From contig NZ_JAKRKC020000003.1 in assembly GCF_022664455.2 (NCBI RefSeq), positions 558,001-622,000 of the forward strand: a stretch of DNA of 64,000 nt, written 5' to 3'. This document shows positions 1-8,903 of the stretch, piece after piece. The position numbers and the translations under genes were made by a program. The number at the start of each line of letters is the position of its first letter. Within the stretch, counting starts at the first letter, position 1. The DNA is from Actinomadura luzonensis. GTDB lineage: Bacteria > Actinomycetota > Actinomycetes > Streptosporangiales > Streptosporangiaceae. Below the pieces are notes generated by a model. It ran no database searches. It was not told the DNA's origin and saw only the letters and a list, made by a program, of their open reading frames with translations.

Positions 1-1
1 C

Positions 2-658
2 GACCACGTCTGGATCGGCGCGATGACCACGCACGACGAGGTCGTCCGCTCGGAGGTGGTGAGGTCCGGCTGCCCGCTGGTGGCGATGGCGACCGCGCAG
101 GTGGCCGACCCGGCGATCCGGCACCGCGGCACGTTCGGCGGCTCGCTGGCGCACGCCGACCCGGCGGGCGACCTGCCGGCGGTGGTGCTGGCGCTGGACG
201 GCGTGTTCGTGGCGAGGTCGGCGCGGGGCGAGCGGGAGCTGCCGGCGGCCACGTTCTTCGTCGACTACCTGGAGACCGCGCTGGACGCCGGGGAGATCCT
301 GACCGGCGTCCGCATCCCGAAGCTGGGCGCGGGCTGGGGCTTCCACTACGAGAAGTTCCACCGGACGGCGCAGGCGTGGGCCATCGTCGGCGTGGCGGCG
401 GCGGTCAAGCGGTCGAACGGCTCGATCGCCGAGGCCAGGATCGGGCTGACGAACATGGGCCCGACGCCGCTCCGGGCGCACGCGGCCGAGGCGGCGCTGG
501 CGGGCGTGGAGCTCGGCGACCAGACGCGGCAGGCGTGCGAGGAGGCGGCGGCCGACACCGAGCCGCCCGCGGACCTGCACGGGCAGCCGGACTACCGGCG
601 GCATCTGGCGAGGGTGCTGACCCACCGGGCGGTGCGCGCCGCCACGGGCGCGCCCTGA
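2..658 (+). CDS. FAD-binding subunit of a molybdenum hydroxylase (CoxM/XdhB-like), 5'-truncated by the window edge
   Basis: The reading frame is open to base 2, so the real start lies outside the window; 218 residues are visible. The FAD-pyrophosphate loop GTFGGSLAHADPAGD is present near residue 43, typical of the medium subunit of CO dehydrogenase/xanthine dehydrogenase-type enzymes, followed by a CO_deh_flav_C-like C-terminal half. This subunit passes electrons from the Fe-S subunit to FAD in a cytoplasmic complex with a large molybdopterin subunit (not in the window). The CoxG-like gene downstream supports the assignment. The substrate (CO, xanthine or another aromatic aldehyde or purine) cannot be told from this fragment. 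Confidence 0.85.
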   Translation, partial: DHVWIGAMTTHDEVVRSEVVRSGCPLVAMATAQVADPAIRHRGTFGGSLAHADPAGDLPAVVLALDGVFVARSARGERELPAATFFVDYLETALDAGEILTGVRIPKLGAGWGFHYEKFHRTAQAWAIVGVAAAVKRSNGSIAEARIGLTNMGPTPLRAHAAEAALAGVELGDQTRQACEEAAADTEPPADLHGQPDYRRHLARVLTHRAVRAATGAP

Positions 659-666
659 CGGCCGCG

Positions 667-696
667 GCGGGGGCGCCTCTTCCGGGGCGCCCCCGC
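667..696 (+). terminator. GC-rich hairpin after the FAD subunit gene
   Basis: Perfect 11-bp inverted repeat: arms at 667-677 and 686-696 with an 8-nt loop, starting 8 nt after the stop codon of the upstream gene. There is no U-tract, as is common for actinobacterial terminators. It may only attenuate reading into the CoxG-like gene. Confidence 0.5.
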
Positions 697-739
697 CCCG
701 TCGTAGTGTCGGGAACCATCGGCAGAAGGAGCAGATTCG

Positions 740-1534
740 ATGGCGATGCGGTTCGAGCACGAGTTCACTGTTCCGGTTCCGGTCGAGCAGGCGTGGGCCG
801 TGCTGCTCGACGTCGAGCGGGTGGCGCCGTGCCTGCCGGGGGCGACGCTCGACGTCCACGAGGGCGACGAGTTCACCGGCAGGATGAAGGTCAAGGTCGG
901 CCCGATCACCGTCACCTATCGCGGCTCGGCCAGGTTCGAGGACGTGGACAAGGACTCCTACTCGCTCACCATCGCGGCCTCCGGCAAGGAGGCCCGCGGC
1001 TCCGGCACGGCCTCGGCCACGGTCCGGGCCCGCATGTCGCCGCGCGAGGACGTCACGGCCGTGGCCGTGGAGACGACGTTCCACGTGACGGGGCGGCCCG
1101 CGCAGTTCGGGCGCGGGGTGATCTCCGAGGTGGGGGCGCGGCTGCTGGACAGGTTCGCCGGCAACCTGGCGGAGCTGCTGTCCGAGCCCAAGGAGCAGCC
1201 CAGGGAGCAGCCCAAGGAGCAACTGAAGGAGCAGCCCGAGCAGGTGGAGGCGGAGCAGGCCGTCGTGGAGGAGCAGGCGGAGAGCCGGGAGGAGGGCCGG
1301 GAGGAAGGCAGGGAGGAGCGGCATCTGACCGCCGTCCCCTCGCCCGAGCCCGAGCCGGCGGCGGCGCCGGCCCGCGCGCAGGGCACCGTCCGCACCTCGC
1401 GCTCGCCCGACGAGGAGGCGCTCGACCTGCTGGAGATCGCCGGGCAGCCGGTGCTCAAGCGGCTCGCGCCGGTCGCGGGCGCGGTCGTGGCGCTGCTGAT
1501 CCTCGTCTGGGTGATTCGTCGCCTTAGGCGGTGA
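740..1534 (+). CDS. CoxG-like SRPBCC protein with Glu/Gln-rich linker and C-terminal membrane anchor
   Basis: Encodes 264 residues from ATG with an AAGGAG-type site about 11 nt upstream. Residues 1-150 match the CoxG/polyketide-cyclase fold (start MAMRFEHEFTVPVPVEQAW, then LPGATLD), a protein known to recruit CO dehydrogenase-type enzymes to the membrane. Residues ~152-200 are a low-complexity stretch of repeated KEQP/REE units, and residues ~235-260 form one hydrophobic helix (VAGAVVALLILVWVI) ending in RRLRR. This fits a membrane-tethered adaptor for the molybdenum hydroxylase encoded just upstream. The linker length is probably variable between strains. Confidence 0.8.
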   Translation: MAMRFEHEFTVPVPVEQAWAVLLDVERVAPCLPGATLDVHEGDEFTGRMKVKVGPITVTYRGSARFEDVDKDSYSLTIAASGKEARGSGTASATVRARMSPREDVTAVAVETTFHVTGRPAQFGRGVISEVGARLLDRFAGNLAELLSEPKEQPREQPKEQLKEQPEQVEAEQAVVEEQAESREEGREEGREERHLTAVPSPEPEPAAAPARAQGTVRTSRSPDEEALDLLEIAGQPVLKRLAPVAGAVVALLILVWVIRRLRR

Positions 1535-1624
1535 TTTTCGGCAAATACTCCATCAAGTCCGGACACTTCCCTCGGCCCGGGGGAACCCTTCCCGCAGGTG
1601 GTTCGACCAGCGGGGGGACTTGGG

Positions 1625-4255
1625 ATGCCGGACTGCAGCGTTGTCGTCATCACGTATAACGACGCCGCCCGCCTGCCCAGGGCCGTGAGATCCGTGCTCG
1701 GCCAGTCGTTGCGCGACCTCGAAGTGATCATCGCCGACGACGCGAGCACGGACGGCACCCCCGAGGTGGCCGCCCGCCTGATGGCCGAGGACCGGCGGGT
1801 GCGCTACCTGCGCAGACCGGCCAACAGCGGCCACTGCGGCGCGCCGCGCAACGACGGGATCGACGCGGCGGCGGCCCCGTACGTCATGTTCCTCGACAGC
1901 GACGACGAGCTGCCGAGGCACGCCTGCAAGAGCCTGCTCGACGAGATCGAGCGCACCGGCGCGGAGTTCGTCTCGGGGCAGATCTCCCGCCTGTACGAGC
2001 CCAGCGGCCGGCTCCAGCCGTACTACCCGTCGCTGTTCGCCCGCCGCCGCGTGGTCACCGGCATCCGCGAGGACCCCGAGCTGTTCCTCGACTCCTTCAG
2101 CACCAACAAGCTCTACGACGTGGCCTGGCTGCGCGCGCGGGGCCTGCGCTTCCCCGAGGACCTGCACTACGAGGACCACGTCTTCGCCGCCGACCTGTAC
2201 GGCCTGGCCGGCCGCTTCGCGATCGTCCCGTGGACGGTCTACCACTGGCACCGGGCGCGGGGCGGCACCTCGATCTCGCTCAGCGTCGACGACCTGGACA
2301 ACGTCCGCCAGCGGGTCCTCGCCGCCCGGCTCAGCGACGAGCGGCTGCGCGCCCACGGGGCCGGCGACCTGGTGCCGCACCGGCAGCGCCGCTTCGTCCG
2401 GCAGGACCTGCGGGTCTACCTCAACCCGTTGCCCGCCCGCGACCTGGTGTGGGTCAAGGAGTTCGCCTCGATCGTGCGTCCCTACCTGGAGGAGGTCGCG
2501 CCCGAGGTGCTGGCGGCGGCCGCGCCGATGGAGCGGGTGTGCTGCCGGCTCATCCTGGACGACCGCGTCGAGGACCTGCGCGTCGCGGCCGGCTCGCTGA
2601 CCGGGGCGCGGGCCGCCCCCCGGGCGGCGGTGCGCCAGGACGGGCGCACGTACTGGGGCACGACGGTCTCCCCCGGCCTGGACATCACCGCGCTGCGCCT
2701 CGCCGAGCTGCCCTTCGCCGCCGCCCGGCTGCGGCACGAGGCCACCGAGCTGGCCCGCGACGGCGACCGGGTGCGGATGACGGTGCGGACCTACGACCCG
2801 TTCGGCGTGCTGCCCGCGGGCTGGACGGCGTTCCTGCAGCTCGGCAAGGAACGGGTGCCGATCAGCCCGCAGCCGTCCGGCGGGGGCGGCTACGTCACCG
2901 AGGTCGCCTTCACCCCCTCGGGCCGGTGCGAGCCCAGGATCGGCTTCACCCGCACCGCCGACGGCCACACCACCACCGACCGCGTCCTGGTGGACCCGCA
3001 CCTGCCGCCGATCGAGCTGCCCGGCGGCCGGGTGCAGGCCGAGGGGTACGCGGCGTACCTGTGCGTGCGCGCGGTCCCGGCCGCGCGCTCGCGGTGGCGG
3101 CGGCTGCGGCGCCGGCTGTGGAAGCGGGTCAGCACGCCGCGGGCCAAGCTGCGGGCGTACAAGCTGCTCATCAAGGTGGTGCGGCCGCGTCCCGACCTCG
3201 CCCTGTTCGAGTCCGACGTCGGCAAGGGCTGCTGCGGCAGCCCGCGCGCCCTGTACGAGGAGCTGCGCCGCCGCGAGCTGCCGATCGAGGTGGTCTGGTC
3301 GCTGGCCAAGGGCCGCAAGGGCGCCCCGCGCGGGGCCCGCCGGGTGCGGCGCGGAAGCTGGCGGCACGTCTGGACGATGGCCCGCGCCGGCGTCTGGGTG
3401 GACAGCCACGGCTTCCCCCTCGACTACCCGAAGCCGCGCGGCACCCGCTACCTGCAGACCTGGCACGGCCAGGGCATCAAGTCGATCGGCTTCGACGCGC
3501 CCGACCTGCGCTCCGACTTCGACGCGCCGCGCGCCGAGTGGCGGGCCGCGGTGGCCCGGTGGGACGCGCTGGTGTCGCCGAGCGCCGAGTTCTCGCGCAT
3601 CTTCGTGCCGTCCAACGGCTACACCGGCAAGGTCTACCGGCACGGCACGCCCCGCTGCGACGCCCTGGTGCGCGGCGAGCCCAGCGGCGACGTGCGCGGG
3701 CGGCTGGACATCCCGCCGGACCGGCGCATCCTGCTCTACGCCCCCACCTACCGCGACCGGGCCATGGGCAGCGGGCAGTCGGTGCGCGCCGACCTGGAGC
3801 TGCTGGCGGAGGAGCTGGCCGGCGAGTGGGTGCTGGTGCTGCGCACCCACCCGGTGGAACGGTACGAGCCGCCCGAGCACCTGCGGCACTTCGTCCGCGC
3901 GGCAGGGTCGTACCCCGACGTCAACGACCTGATGCTGGCCTCCGACGCGCTGCTCACGGACTACTCGTCGGTGATGTGCGACTACGCGATCACCGGCAAG
4001 CCGATGGTGTTCTACATCGACGACTGGGACGACTACCGGCTCTCCGAGCGCGGCGTCTACCACGACCTGCCCGCCATCGCCCCCGGCCCGTGCGTCACGA
4101 CGACGGAGGAGCTGGTGGACGTGCTCAGGCGGCTGGAGGAGACGCACGCGGCCCACGCCGCCCGCTACGCGGCCTTCCGCGAGCTGTGGTGCGCCGACGA
4201 GCGCGGCGAGGCGGCGGCGCGGATCGTGGACGACTTCTTCGGGGTGGCGCCGTGA
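1625..4255 (+). CDS. Bifunctional GT2 glycosyltransferase / CDP-glycerol glycerophosphotransferase (TagF-like)
   Basis: 876 residues from ATG 1625; an in-frame GTG at 1598 is an alternative, but the GT2 motif begins right after the ATG. The N-terminal GT2 domain (~residues 1-250) shows SVVVITYND and the DSDD metal-binding motif near residue 92. The C-terminal ~400 residues carry the teichoic-acid polymerase signatures TWHGQGIKSIG (near 610) and LLTDYSSVMCDYA (near 778), which in TagF/TarF-type enzymes mark transfer of glycerol- or ribitol-phosphate from CDP-polyol. It probably elongates a glycosylated polyol-phosphate wall polymer at the cytoplasmic face. The following glycosyltransferase overlaps by 4 nt, so the two are co-translated. 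Confidence 0.85.
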   Translation: MPDCSVVVITYNDAARLPRAVRSVLGQSLRDLEVIIADDASTDGTPEVAARLMAEDRRVRYLRRPANSGHCGAPRNDGIDAAAAPYVMFLDSDDELPRHACKSLLDEIERTGAEFVSGQISRLYEPSGRLQPYYPSLFARRRVVTGIREDPELFLDSFSTNKLYDVAWLRARGLRFPEDLHYEDHVFAADLYGLAGRFAIVPWTVYHWHRARGGTSISLSVDDLDNVRQRVLAARLSDERLRAHGAGDLVPHRQRRFVRQDLRVYLNPLPARDLVWVKEFASIVRPYLEEVAPEVLAAAAPMERVCCRLILDDRVEDLRVAAGSLTGARAAPRAAVRQDGRTYWGTTVSPGLDITALRLAELPFAAARLRHEATELARDGDRVRMTVRTYDPFGVLPAGWTAFLQLGKERVPISPQPSGGGGYVTEVAFTPSGRCEPRIGFTRTADGHTTTDRVLVDPHLPPIELPGGRVQAEGYAAYLCVRAVPAARSRWRRLRRRLWKRVSTPRAKLRAYKLLIKVVRPRPDLALFESDVGKGCCGSPRALYEELRRRELPIEVVWSLAKGRKGAPRGARRVRRGSWRHVWTMARAGVWVDSHGFPLDYPKPRGTRYLQTWHGQGIKSIGFDAPDLRSDFDAPRAEWRAAVARWDALVSPSAEFSRIFVPSNGYTGKVYRHGTPRCDALVRGEPSGDVRGRLDIPPDRRILLYAPTYRDRAMGSGQSVRADLELLAEELAGEWVLVLRTHPVERYEPPEHLRHFVRAAGSYPDVNDLMLASDALLTDYSSVMCDYAITGKPMVFYIDDWDDYRLSERGVYHDLPAIAPGPCVTTTEELVDVLRRLEETHAAHAARYAAFRELWCADERGEAAARIVDDFFGVAP

Positions 4256-5310
4256 CGGTCGTCTTCGCCTGCGTGGACGCCGACACGCTCGGCGGCGTCC
4301 AGCAGGTCACCCACACCCTGGCCCAGGGCCTCGCCGAGCGCGGCCACGAGGTGCACGTCGTCGGCCTGCGCCGGGCCCGCTCCCCGTTCCGCTACGTGGA
4401 CCGCCCCCGCTACCACCACCACGTGATCAGCCGCGGCGAGCCCGCGAACCGCCTGGCCCGCGCCCGCGCCGACCGGCGGCTGCGCCGGCTGCTCGGCGAG
4501 CTCGGCCCCGGCTACGCGGTCATGACCTCGCCGTCGGCGGTGATCCGGGTGCGGGGGCTGCTGCCCGCCCGGCTGCGGCCGATCGGGCAGTACCACGGCT
4601 CCTACGACCACGCCCGCGGCTGCTGGCACCTCGCCTCGATCAGGAAGCACTATCCCGAGCTGGACCAGGCGGTCTTCCTCAGCGAGGACGACGCCTGGCG
4701 CTTCGCCGAGCACGCCCTCCTGCCGAACGCCCGCGCGCTGCCGAACCCGCTGGCCCGGTGGCCGGAGACGATGTCCGCGCTGGACGCGCCCCGGGTGCTG
4801 GGGGTGGGCCGGCTGGAGGGGGTCAAGCGGTTCGACCGGCTGATCAGCGCGTTCGCCCGCTCGGGCGCGCCGGAGCCGTGGGAGCTGCACCTGATCGGCG
4901 ACGGGGCGGAGCGGGAGCGGCTGCGCGCGCACGCCGAGCGGGAGGGGGTGGCCGGCCGGGTGGTCCTCCGCGGCCCGGTCCCGGCCGCGGAGCTGCCCGC
5001 CGAGTACCTGGGGGCGTCGGTGCTGGGGCTGACCAGTGAGCATGAGGGGCTGCCCGTCGTGCTGCTGGAGTCGGCGGCCCACGGGGTGCCGTCGGTGGCG
5101 TTCGACGTCTCGGGGGGCGTGCGCGCGGCGGGGCAGGTGCTGGTGCCGCCCGGCGACGTGGACGCCTTCGCCGCCGAGCTGCGCCGCCTGGTGGACGCGG
5201 TGGAGGAACGGCGCCGGCTGGGGGCCGACGCCCGCGCACGGGCCGAGGCCTTCCGCCTCGACCACGTGCTGGACGGCTGGGAGCGGCTGTTCGCCCACGT
5301 GTCCCGGTGA
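4252..5310 (+). CDS. GT4-family glycosyltransferase
   Basis: 352 residues from a GTG that overlaps the previous stop (GTGA). It has the GT-B architecture: an N-terminal acceptor half with TLGGVQQVTHTLAQGLAERG and a C-terminal nucleotide-sugar half with LGVGRLEGVKRFDRLI and the EHEGLPVVLLESAAHG motif (two acidic residues seven apart). Proteins of this type beside TagF-like enzymes often glycosylate teichoic acids. Sugar and linkage cannot be read from sequence. Confidence 0.8.
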   Translation: MTVVFACVDADTLGGVQQVTHTLAQGLAERGHEVHVVGLRRARSPFRYVDRPRYHHHVISRGEPANRLARARADRRLRRLLGELGPGYAVMTSPSAVIRVRGLLPARLRPIGQYHGSYDHARGCWHLASIRKHYPELDQAVFLSEDDAWRFAEHALLPNARALPNPLARWPETMSALDAPRVLGVGRLEGVKRFDRLISAFARSGAPEPWELHLIGDGAERERLRAHAEREGVAGRVVLRGPVPAAELPAEYLGASVLGLTSEHEGLPVVLLESAAHGVPSVAFDVSGGVRAAGQVLVPPGDVDAFAAELRRLVDAVEERRRLGADARARAEAFRLDHVLDGWERLFAHVSR

Positions 5311-5329
5311 GCCGGACGGGACGGGCTGC

Positions 5330-6370
5330 TCAGACGGCGGGCTCGGCGACCTCGGCGCGCTGGCGCGGGACGCCGGCCAGCGAGCGCTGGCGGCTGGTGA
5401 GCAGGGCGCCCACCGGGCTGGGCTCGCGCAGCCGGTTGAAGCGGTCGCGCATGTGCTTGCGCATGCGGCTGGCCTTGCGCTTCTGCATGGTCTTCTGGGC
5501 GGCCACGACGTGCTCCTTGGCCGGCTTGGGGGCGCCGGTCAGCTCGTAGCCCATGGACTCCAGGCGGTCGCCGAGCATGTGCTCGCACAGGGCGATCTCC
5601 CAGTCGTCCAGGCGGCCGGCCCAGCTCCCGACGCGGCTGCGGATGACCTCGCCGTGCGTGTTGCTGTGCCAGACCTTGTGCTGCGGCACGGCGACGCTGG
5701 CCGCCTCGCGCGGGGAGATCATGGAGGGGGAGAAGTCCTCTTCCAGGAAGTGGCAGAGCTTCTTCAGCTCGGTCGCCGGGTCGTCGGTGAGGTCCTCGTA
5801 GCGCAGCTCGAAGTAGGTGTCGGCGGGCAGGGTGCGCTTGAGCCTGGAGCCGGCGTCGATGGCCTCGGCCCAGGTGGAGACGGCGTGGAAGGAGTCCAGC
5901 GTGTACCAGGGCATCTCCTTCAGCGAGGCCACGCAGTCGCGGCCGTCCCTGATGAGGTGGATGAACTGGGCGTCGGGGAAGAGCCGCAGCAGCAGGTCGA
6001 CCTGCTTGACGTAGCTCGGCCGCTTGTCGCCCCAGCGGGCCTTGTCGAAGCGGTCGGCGTACATGCGGAAGGCCGTGCCGATCACCGAGCCGAGCGAGCC
6101 GGGGCCCTCGACGGCCTGCTGGACGAACGCGTCCTTGTCGATCTTCAGCTCGCGGAACTTGGTGCTGCGGTCGGTCGCGATCCACTGCGCGAGGGCCTTG
6201 CGGCGCGACTCGATGCGCAGGTCGCCCCAGGTGCGGCGGCGGTAATAAGCGGGAACGAGGAAGCGCGTCTCCGGCGGCACCGCCATGCGCGGGTGCGAGT
6301 GCAGCATGAGCTGGAGCATCGTGGTGCCGGAGCGCGGGCATCCGATAACGAAGACTGGCCTGTCGGACAT
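5330..6370 (-). CDS. PAPS-dependent sulfotransferase family protein
   Basis: 346 residues from ATG at 6370. The 5'-phosphosulfate loop GCPRSGTTMLQ lies at residues 10-20, and a 3'-phosphate motif RDGRDCVASL near residue 145, both diagnostic for the sulfotransferase fold. A conserved acidic and aromatic segment FELRYEDLTDDPA follows. It likely sulfates a sugar or lipid in the surface-polymer locus, with PAPS as donor. It is convergent with the GT4 gene and codirectional with the phosphatidyltransferase and GT2 genes upstream of it. The acceptor is unknown. Confidence 0.8.
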   Translation of the reverse strand: MSDRPVFVIGCPRSGTTMLQLMLHSHPRMAVPPETRFLVPAYYRRRTWGDLRIESRRKALAQWIATDRSTKFRELKIDKDAFVQQAVEGPGSLGSVIGTAFRMYADRFDKARWGDKRPSYVKQVDLLLRLFPDAQFIHLIRDGRDCVASLKEMPWYTLDSFHAVSTWAEAIDAGSRLKRTLPADTYFELRYEDLTDDPATELKKLCHFLEEDFSPSMISPREAASVAVPQHKVWHSNTHGEVIRSRVGSWAGRLDDWEIALCEHMLGDRLESMGYELTGAPKPAKEHVVAAQKTMQKRKASRMRKHMRDRFNRLREPSPVGALLTSRQRSLAGVPRQRAEVAEPAV

Positions 6371-6391
6371 TTCGTACTAACCCCCGAAAAC

Positions 6392-7285
6392 TTAGACGAG
6401 AACGTGCTCTCGGCTCTCCCGAGAGGAGGCGACGGCGTGCCTGCGCGTGAAGCGCCACATCCGGTAGACAAGAAAGACCTCGTTGGCCAGCAGCAGCGCC
6501 CCCGCGGCCGTGGCGAGCGGGATCAGCGCCCATGCCCCCGCGAGGGGCGCGATCACGAACACCGCCGCATGGAACTCGATGCCGCTGATCAGATGCGAGC
6601 GGACCCGGTGCCGGGCCAGGAACCTGTTGAGACGGCGGAAGAAGCCGGGCGCGCGCGGCACCCGCTCCAGCGGCTGGGTGTCCTCCTCCAGCTCGGGCGG
6701 GCCGCACGGCTCCAGAGCCGGCCCCAGCGGCCCGTCGTCCGGGGCCGCGGCGGGCCCGGCCGCCCCCTGGCGCTCCTCCCGCACCGCCTCGCGCACCCGC
6801 TTCATCTGCGGCGCGTTGACGTACCTGAACAGGTCCAGCACCGCCACCGCCGCGCCCAGGACCACGTAGGCGACCTCGCCGGTCAGCGCGTACTGGCCGT
6901 AGGCCAGCCCTCCGGCGCACAGGACGACCCGGATCCGGTCCCCCACGTAGTCGAGCCAGAGGCCGAAGGGCGTCCCCGTGCCCTTGAGCCGGGCGACTTT
7001 GCCGTCCACGCAGTCGATCATGAAGCTGAGGTAGAAGACCACCGCGCCCGCCACGAGCTGGTTCATCGCGAGACAGGCGGCCGAGACCGCGCCGAGGACC
7101 AGCGAGAGCACGGTGAGCGCGTTGGGCGTGATCCGGGTGCGGTTGGCGACGGGCAGGGCGACCCGGCAGGCGACCGGGTCCACGAAATAAACGGTCCACC
7201 AGGAGTCTCTCCGCTTGCGTGTCTCGTGGACGTCATCCAGCGAATAGGTCCTCATGCAAACCAGCATGAACACGGGCCGCGCCAT
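6392..7285 (-). CDS. CDP-alcohol phosphatidyltransferase family protein
   Basis: 297 residues from ATG 7285; an alternative ATG at 7255 gives MRTYSLDD. The family signature DG-x2-AR-x8-G-x3-D-x3-D is intact (DGKVAR, then G, LDYVGDR near residue 110). Several hydrophobic helices flank it, and a hydrophilic Glu/Pro-rich insert sits around residues 175-205. Such enzymes displace CMP from a CDP-alcohol on the membrane. Here, in a wall-polymer locus, the product could be a phosphodiester-linked lipid or polymer anchor rather than a housekeeping phospholipid. This role is inference. Confidence 0.8.
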   Translation of the reverse strand: MARPVFMLVCMRTYSLDDVHETRKRRDSWWTVYFVDPVACRVALPVANRTRITPNALTVLSLVLGAVSAACLAMNQLVAGAVVFYLSFMIDCVDGKVARLKGTGTPFGLWLDYVGDRIRVVLCAGGLAYGQYALTGEVAYVVLGAAVAVLDLFRYVNAPQMKRVREAVREERQGAAGPAAAPDDGPLGPALEPCGPPELEEDTQPLERVPRAPGFFRRLNRFLARHRVRSHLISGIEFHAAVFVIAPLAGAWALIPLATAAGALLLANEVFLVYRMWRFTRRHAVASSRESREHVLV

Positions 7286-7303
7286 CGTGATTACTGTCTG
7301 GAA

Positions 7304-8749
7304 CTACTGGGGGATGTCCATGCCGGTTCTTGACCAAGGCGGCACCGTGAAACGCCACGTGCCGCCGGCCTCGCCGTCCCTGAACCAGCCCTTGAGCACC
7401 AGGCCGCGGGTCTCCGTACGGGCCTGCAGCCGCCACACCGGCCCGCCGCCCGCCAGCCGGGCCGGGTCGATGACGGCCGAGACGCCGTGGCGGCCGGAGC
7501 GGCGCACCTCCAGCGGCACCTTGCGGCGGCCGTCGCTCAGCCACAGGTCCACCCGGCCGACGCGGCGGTCCACGCGGTGGATGGCGACCTGGCCGCGCAG
7601 GCGGTACTCCGTGCCCGCCCACTCGCCCGCGTCCACCCGGGCGACCAGCTTGAGCTCCTCGCGGGCGTCGAAGACCTCGTCGGGGACGCGCAGCCGGCGG
7701 TCGCGGAAGAACGGGTAGTCGCCGTACCAGCCGGGGTTGCGCCAGCCGCGCGGCACCACGCGGGTGCCGGTCGCGGCGCGGGAGCGGCGGAAGTCGCGCA
7801 CCTCCCGCAGCTCCGCGACCAGCCCGCGGGCCATCAGGTGCAGCTCCAGGCGGCGCAGCGACGGCGCGCCGGCCAGCGCCCGCGGCCCCAGCTCGGCCAG
7901 CCAGGCGCGGGCCAGGTCGAGCAGCGGCTCCGGCTCCTCGCTCGCCTCCAAAGCCTGGAACAGGAAGAGGACGTCCTTCTCCAGCACCAGCGCGTCGAAG
8001 CCGTCCAGCAGCTCAGGGGCCCGCTCGTCGAGGAAGGCGCGCACGGCGCGGATGGCCGTCAGCCGCTCGTTGAGGTTGGGCAGCTCGTTGCGGCGCTGGG
8101 TGATCGAGTTCTCGCCCTCCTCGCGCCGCCGCCAGTGGTAGACCACCTCGCCCAGCATGTCGACGCTGGTGGCGAGGACGTGCGCCTGCATGGCGACCGG
8201 CACGTCCTCGTAGATGCCGGCCGGGAACTGCAGCCCGGCGCGCTCCCAGAAGTCGCGCCGGTAGACCTTGTTCCACACCGTGCGGTCGCGCACCAGCACC
8301 GGCTTGTCGGTGATGTGCGTGCACAGCTCCGGCCGCCGGAACACCTTCTCGTGCAGCGTCGACTCCTCCAGCACGCCGTCCACGAGCCGGCCCACGGCGC
8401 CGCAGGCGAGGTCGGAGCCGGTCTCGGCCAGCTTGGCGACCAGCCGCTCGTACGCCTCGGGCGGCACCACGTCGTCGGCGTCGGCGAAGGCCAGGTACGT
8501 CCCCCTGGCCCGCCGGACGCCGGCGTTGCGGGCCGGGCCCGGCCCCTGGTTGCGCTGCCCGACCAGGACGAAGCGCGGGTCGGCGGCCGCGAAGTCCGCC
8601 GCGACCCGCCTGCTGCCGTCGGCGGAGCCGTCGTCGACCAGCACGATCTCCAGGTCGTCCAAAGTCTGGACGGCGAGCGACTTCAGGCACTCGGCGAGGT
8701 AGGGCTCCACGTTGTGGAACGGGACGATGACGCTGAGCAGGGGGATCAT
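7304..8749 (-). CDS. GT2 glycosyltransferase, paralogue of the 14.3-16.2 kb gene
   Basis: 481 residues. The start is set at ATG 8749, where an AAGGAG lies 10 nt upstream; the open frame extends further upstream without homology. The N-terminus is LLSVIVPFHNVEPYL, with the nucleotide-binding VDDGSADGS and the FADADD metal motif near residue 85. A long C-terminal half rich in Arg, Leu and Asp follows, as in wall-polymer GT2 enzymes. It shares PFHNVE, QTLDD and VDDGS with the protein encoded at 14321-16207, and the two bracket the Pse genes. Divergent from pseH. Confidence 0.85.
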   Translation of the reverse strand: MIPLLSVIVPFHNVEPYLAECLKSLAVQTLDDLEIVLVDDGSADGSRRVAADFAAADPRFVLVGQRNQGPGPARNAGVRRARGTYLAFADADDVVPPEAYERLVAKLAETGSDLACGAVGRLVDGVLEESTLHEKVFRRPELCTHITDKPVLVRDRTVWNKVYRRDFWERAGLQFPAGIYEDVPVAMQAHVLATSVDMLGEVVYHWRRREEGENSITQRRNELPNLNERLTAIRAVRAFLDERAPELLDGFDALVLEKDVLFLFQALEASEEPEPLLDLARAWLAELGPRALAGAPSLRRLELHLMARGLVAELREVRDFRRSRAATGTRVVPRGWRNPGWYGDYPFFRDRRLRVPDEVFDAREELKLVARVDAGEWAGTEYRLRGQVAIHRVDRRVGRVDLWLSDGRRKVPLEVRRSGRHGVSAVIDPARLAGGGPVWRLQARTETRGLVLKGWFRDGEAGGTWRFTVPPWSRTGMDIPQ

Positions 8750-8840
8750 GCCGATACGGCTCCTTGGCTCGACGACCGGAAATGCGATCGAGGGCAGCAT
8801 GCCGCGCGGTGCCCGCCGGAGGGCCGGGCCTGAAGAGCTC

Positions 8841-8868
8841 TTTACCGCCCGGCCACATCCGCTACGTT
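8841..8868 (+). promoter_or_regulatory. Candidate promoter for the pseH-pseI pair
   Basis: TTTACC at 8841-8846 and TACGTT at 8863-8868 are separated by 16 nt and lie 36 nt before the pseH start, in the divergent gap with the GT2 gene. This is a weak match to a primary-sigma promoter. Confidence 0.3.
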
Positions 8869-8903
8869 GTGCGTCAGGACGCACACGAATCGTAGGGGGC
8901 GCA

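Noticed and set aside
1553..4156. Very long minus-strand reading frame antisense to the TagF-like gene
   Set aside because: It lies wholly opposite a well-supported gene and is low-complexity Arg/His/Gly-rich; typical shadow frame in high-GC DNA.
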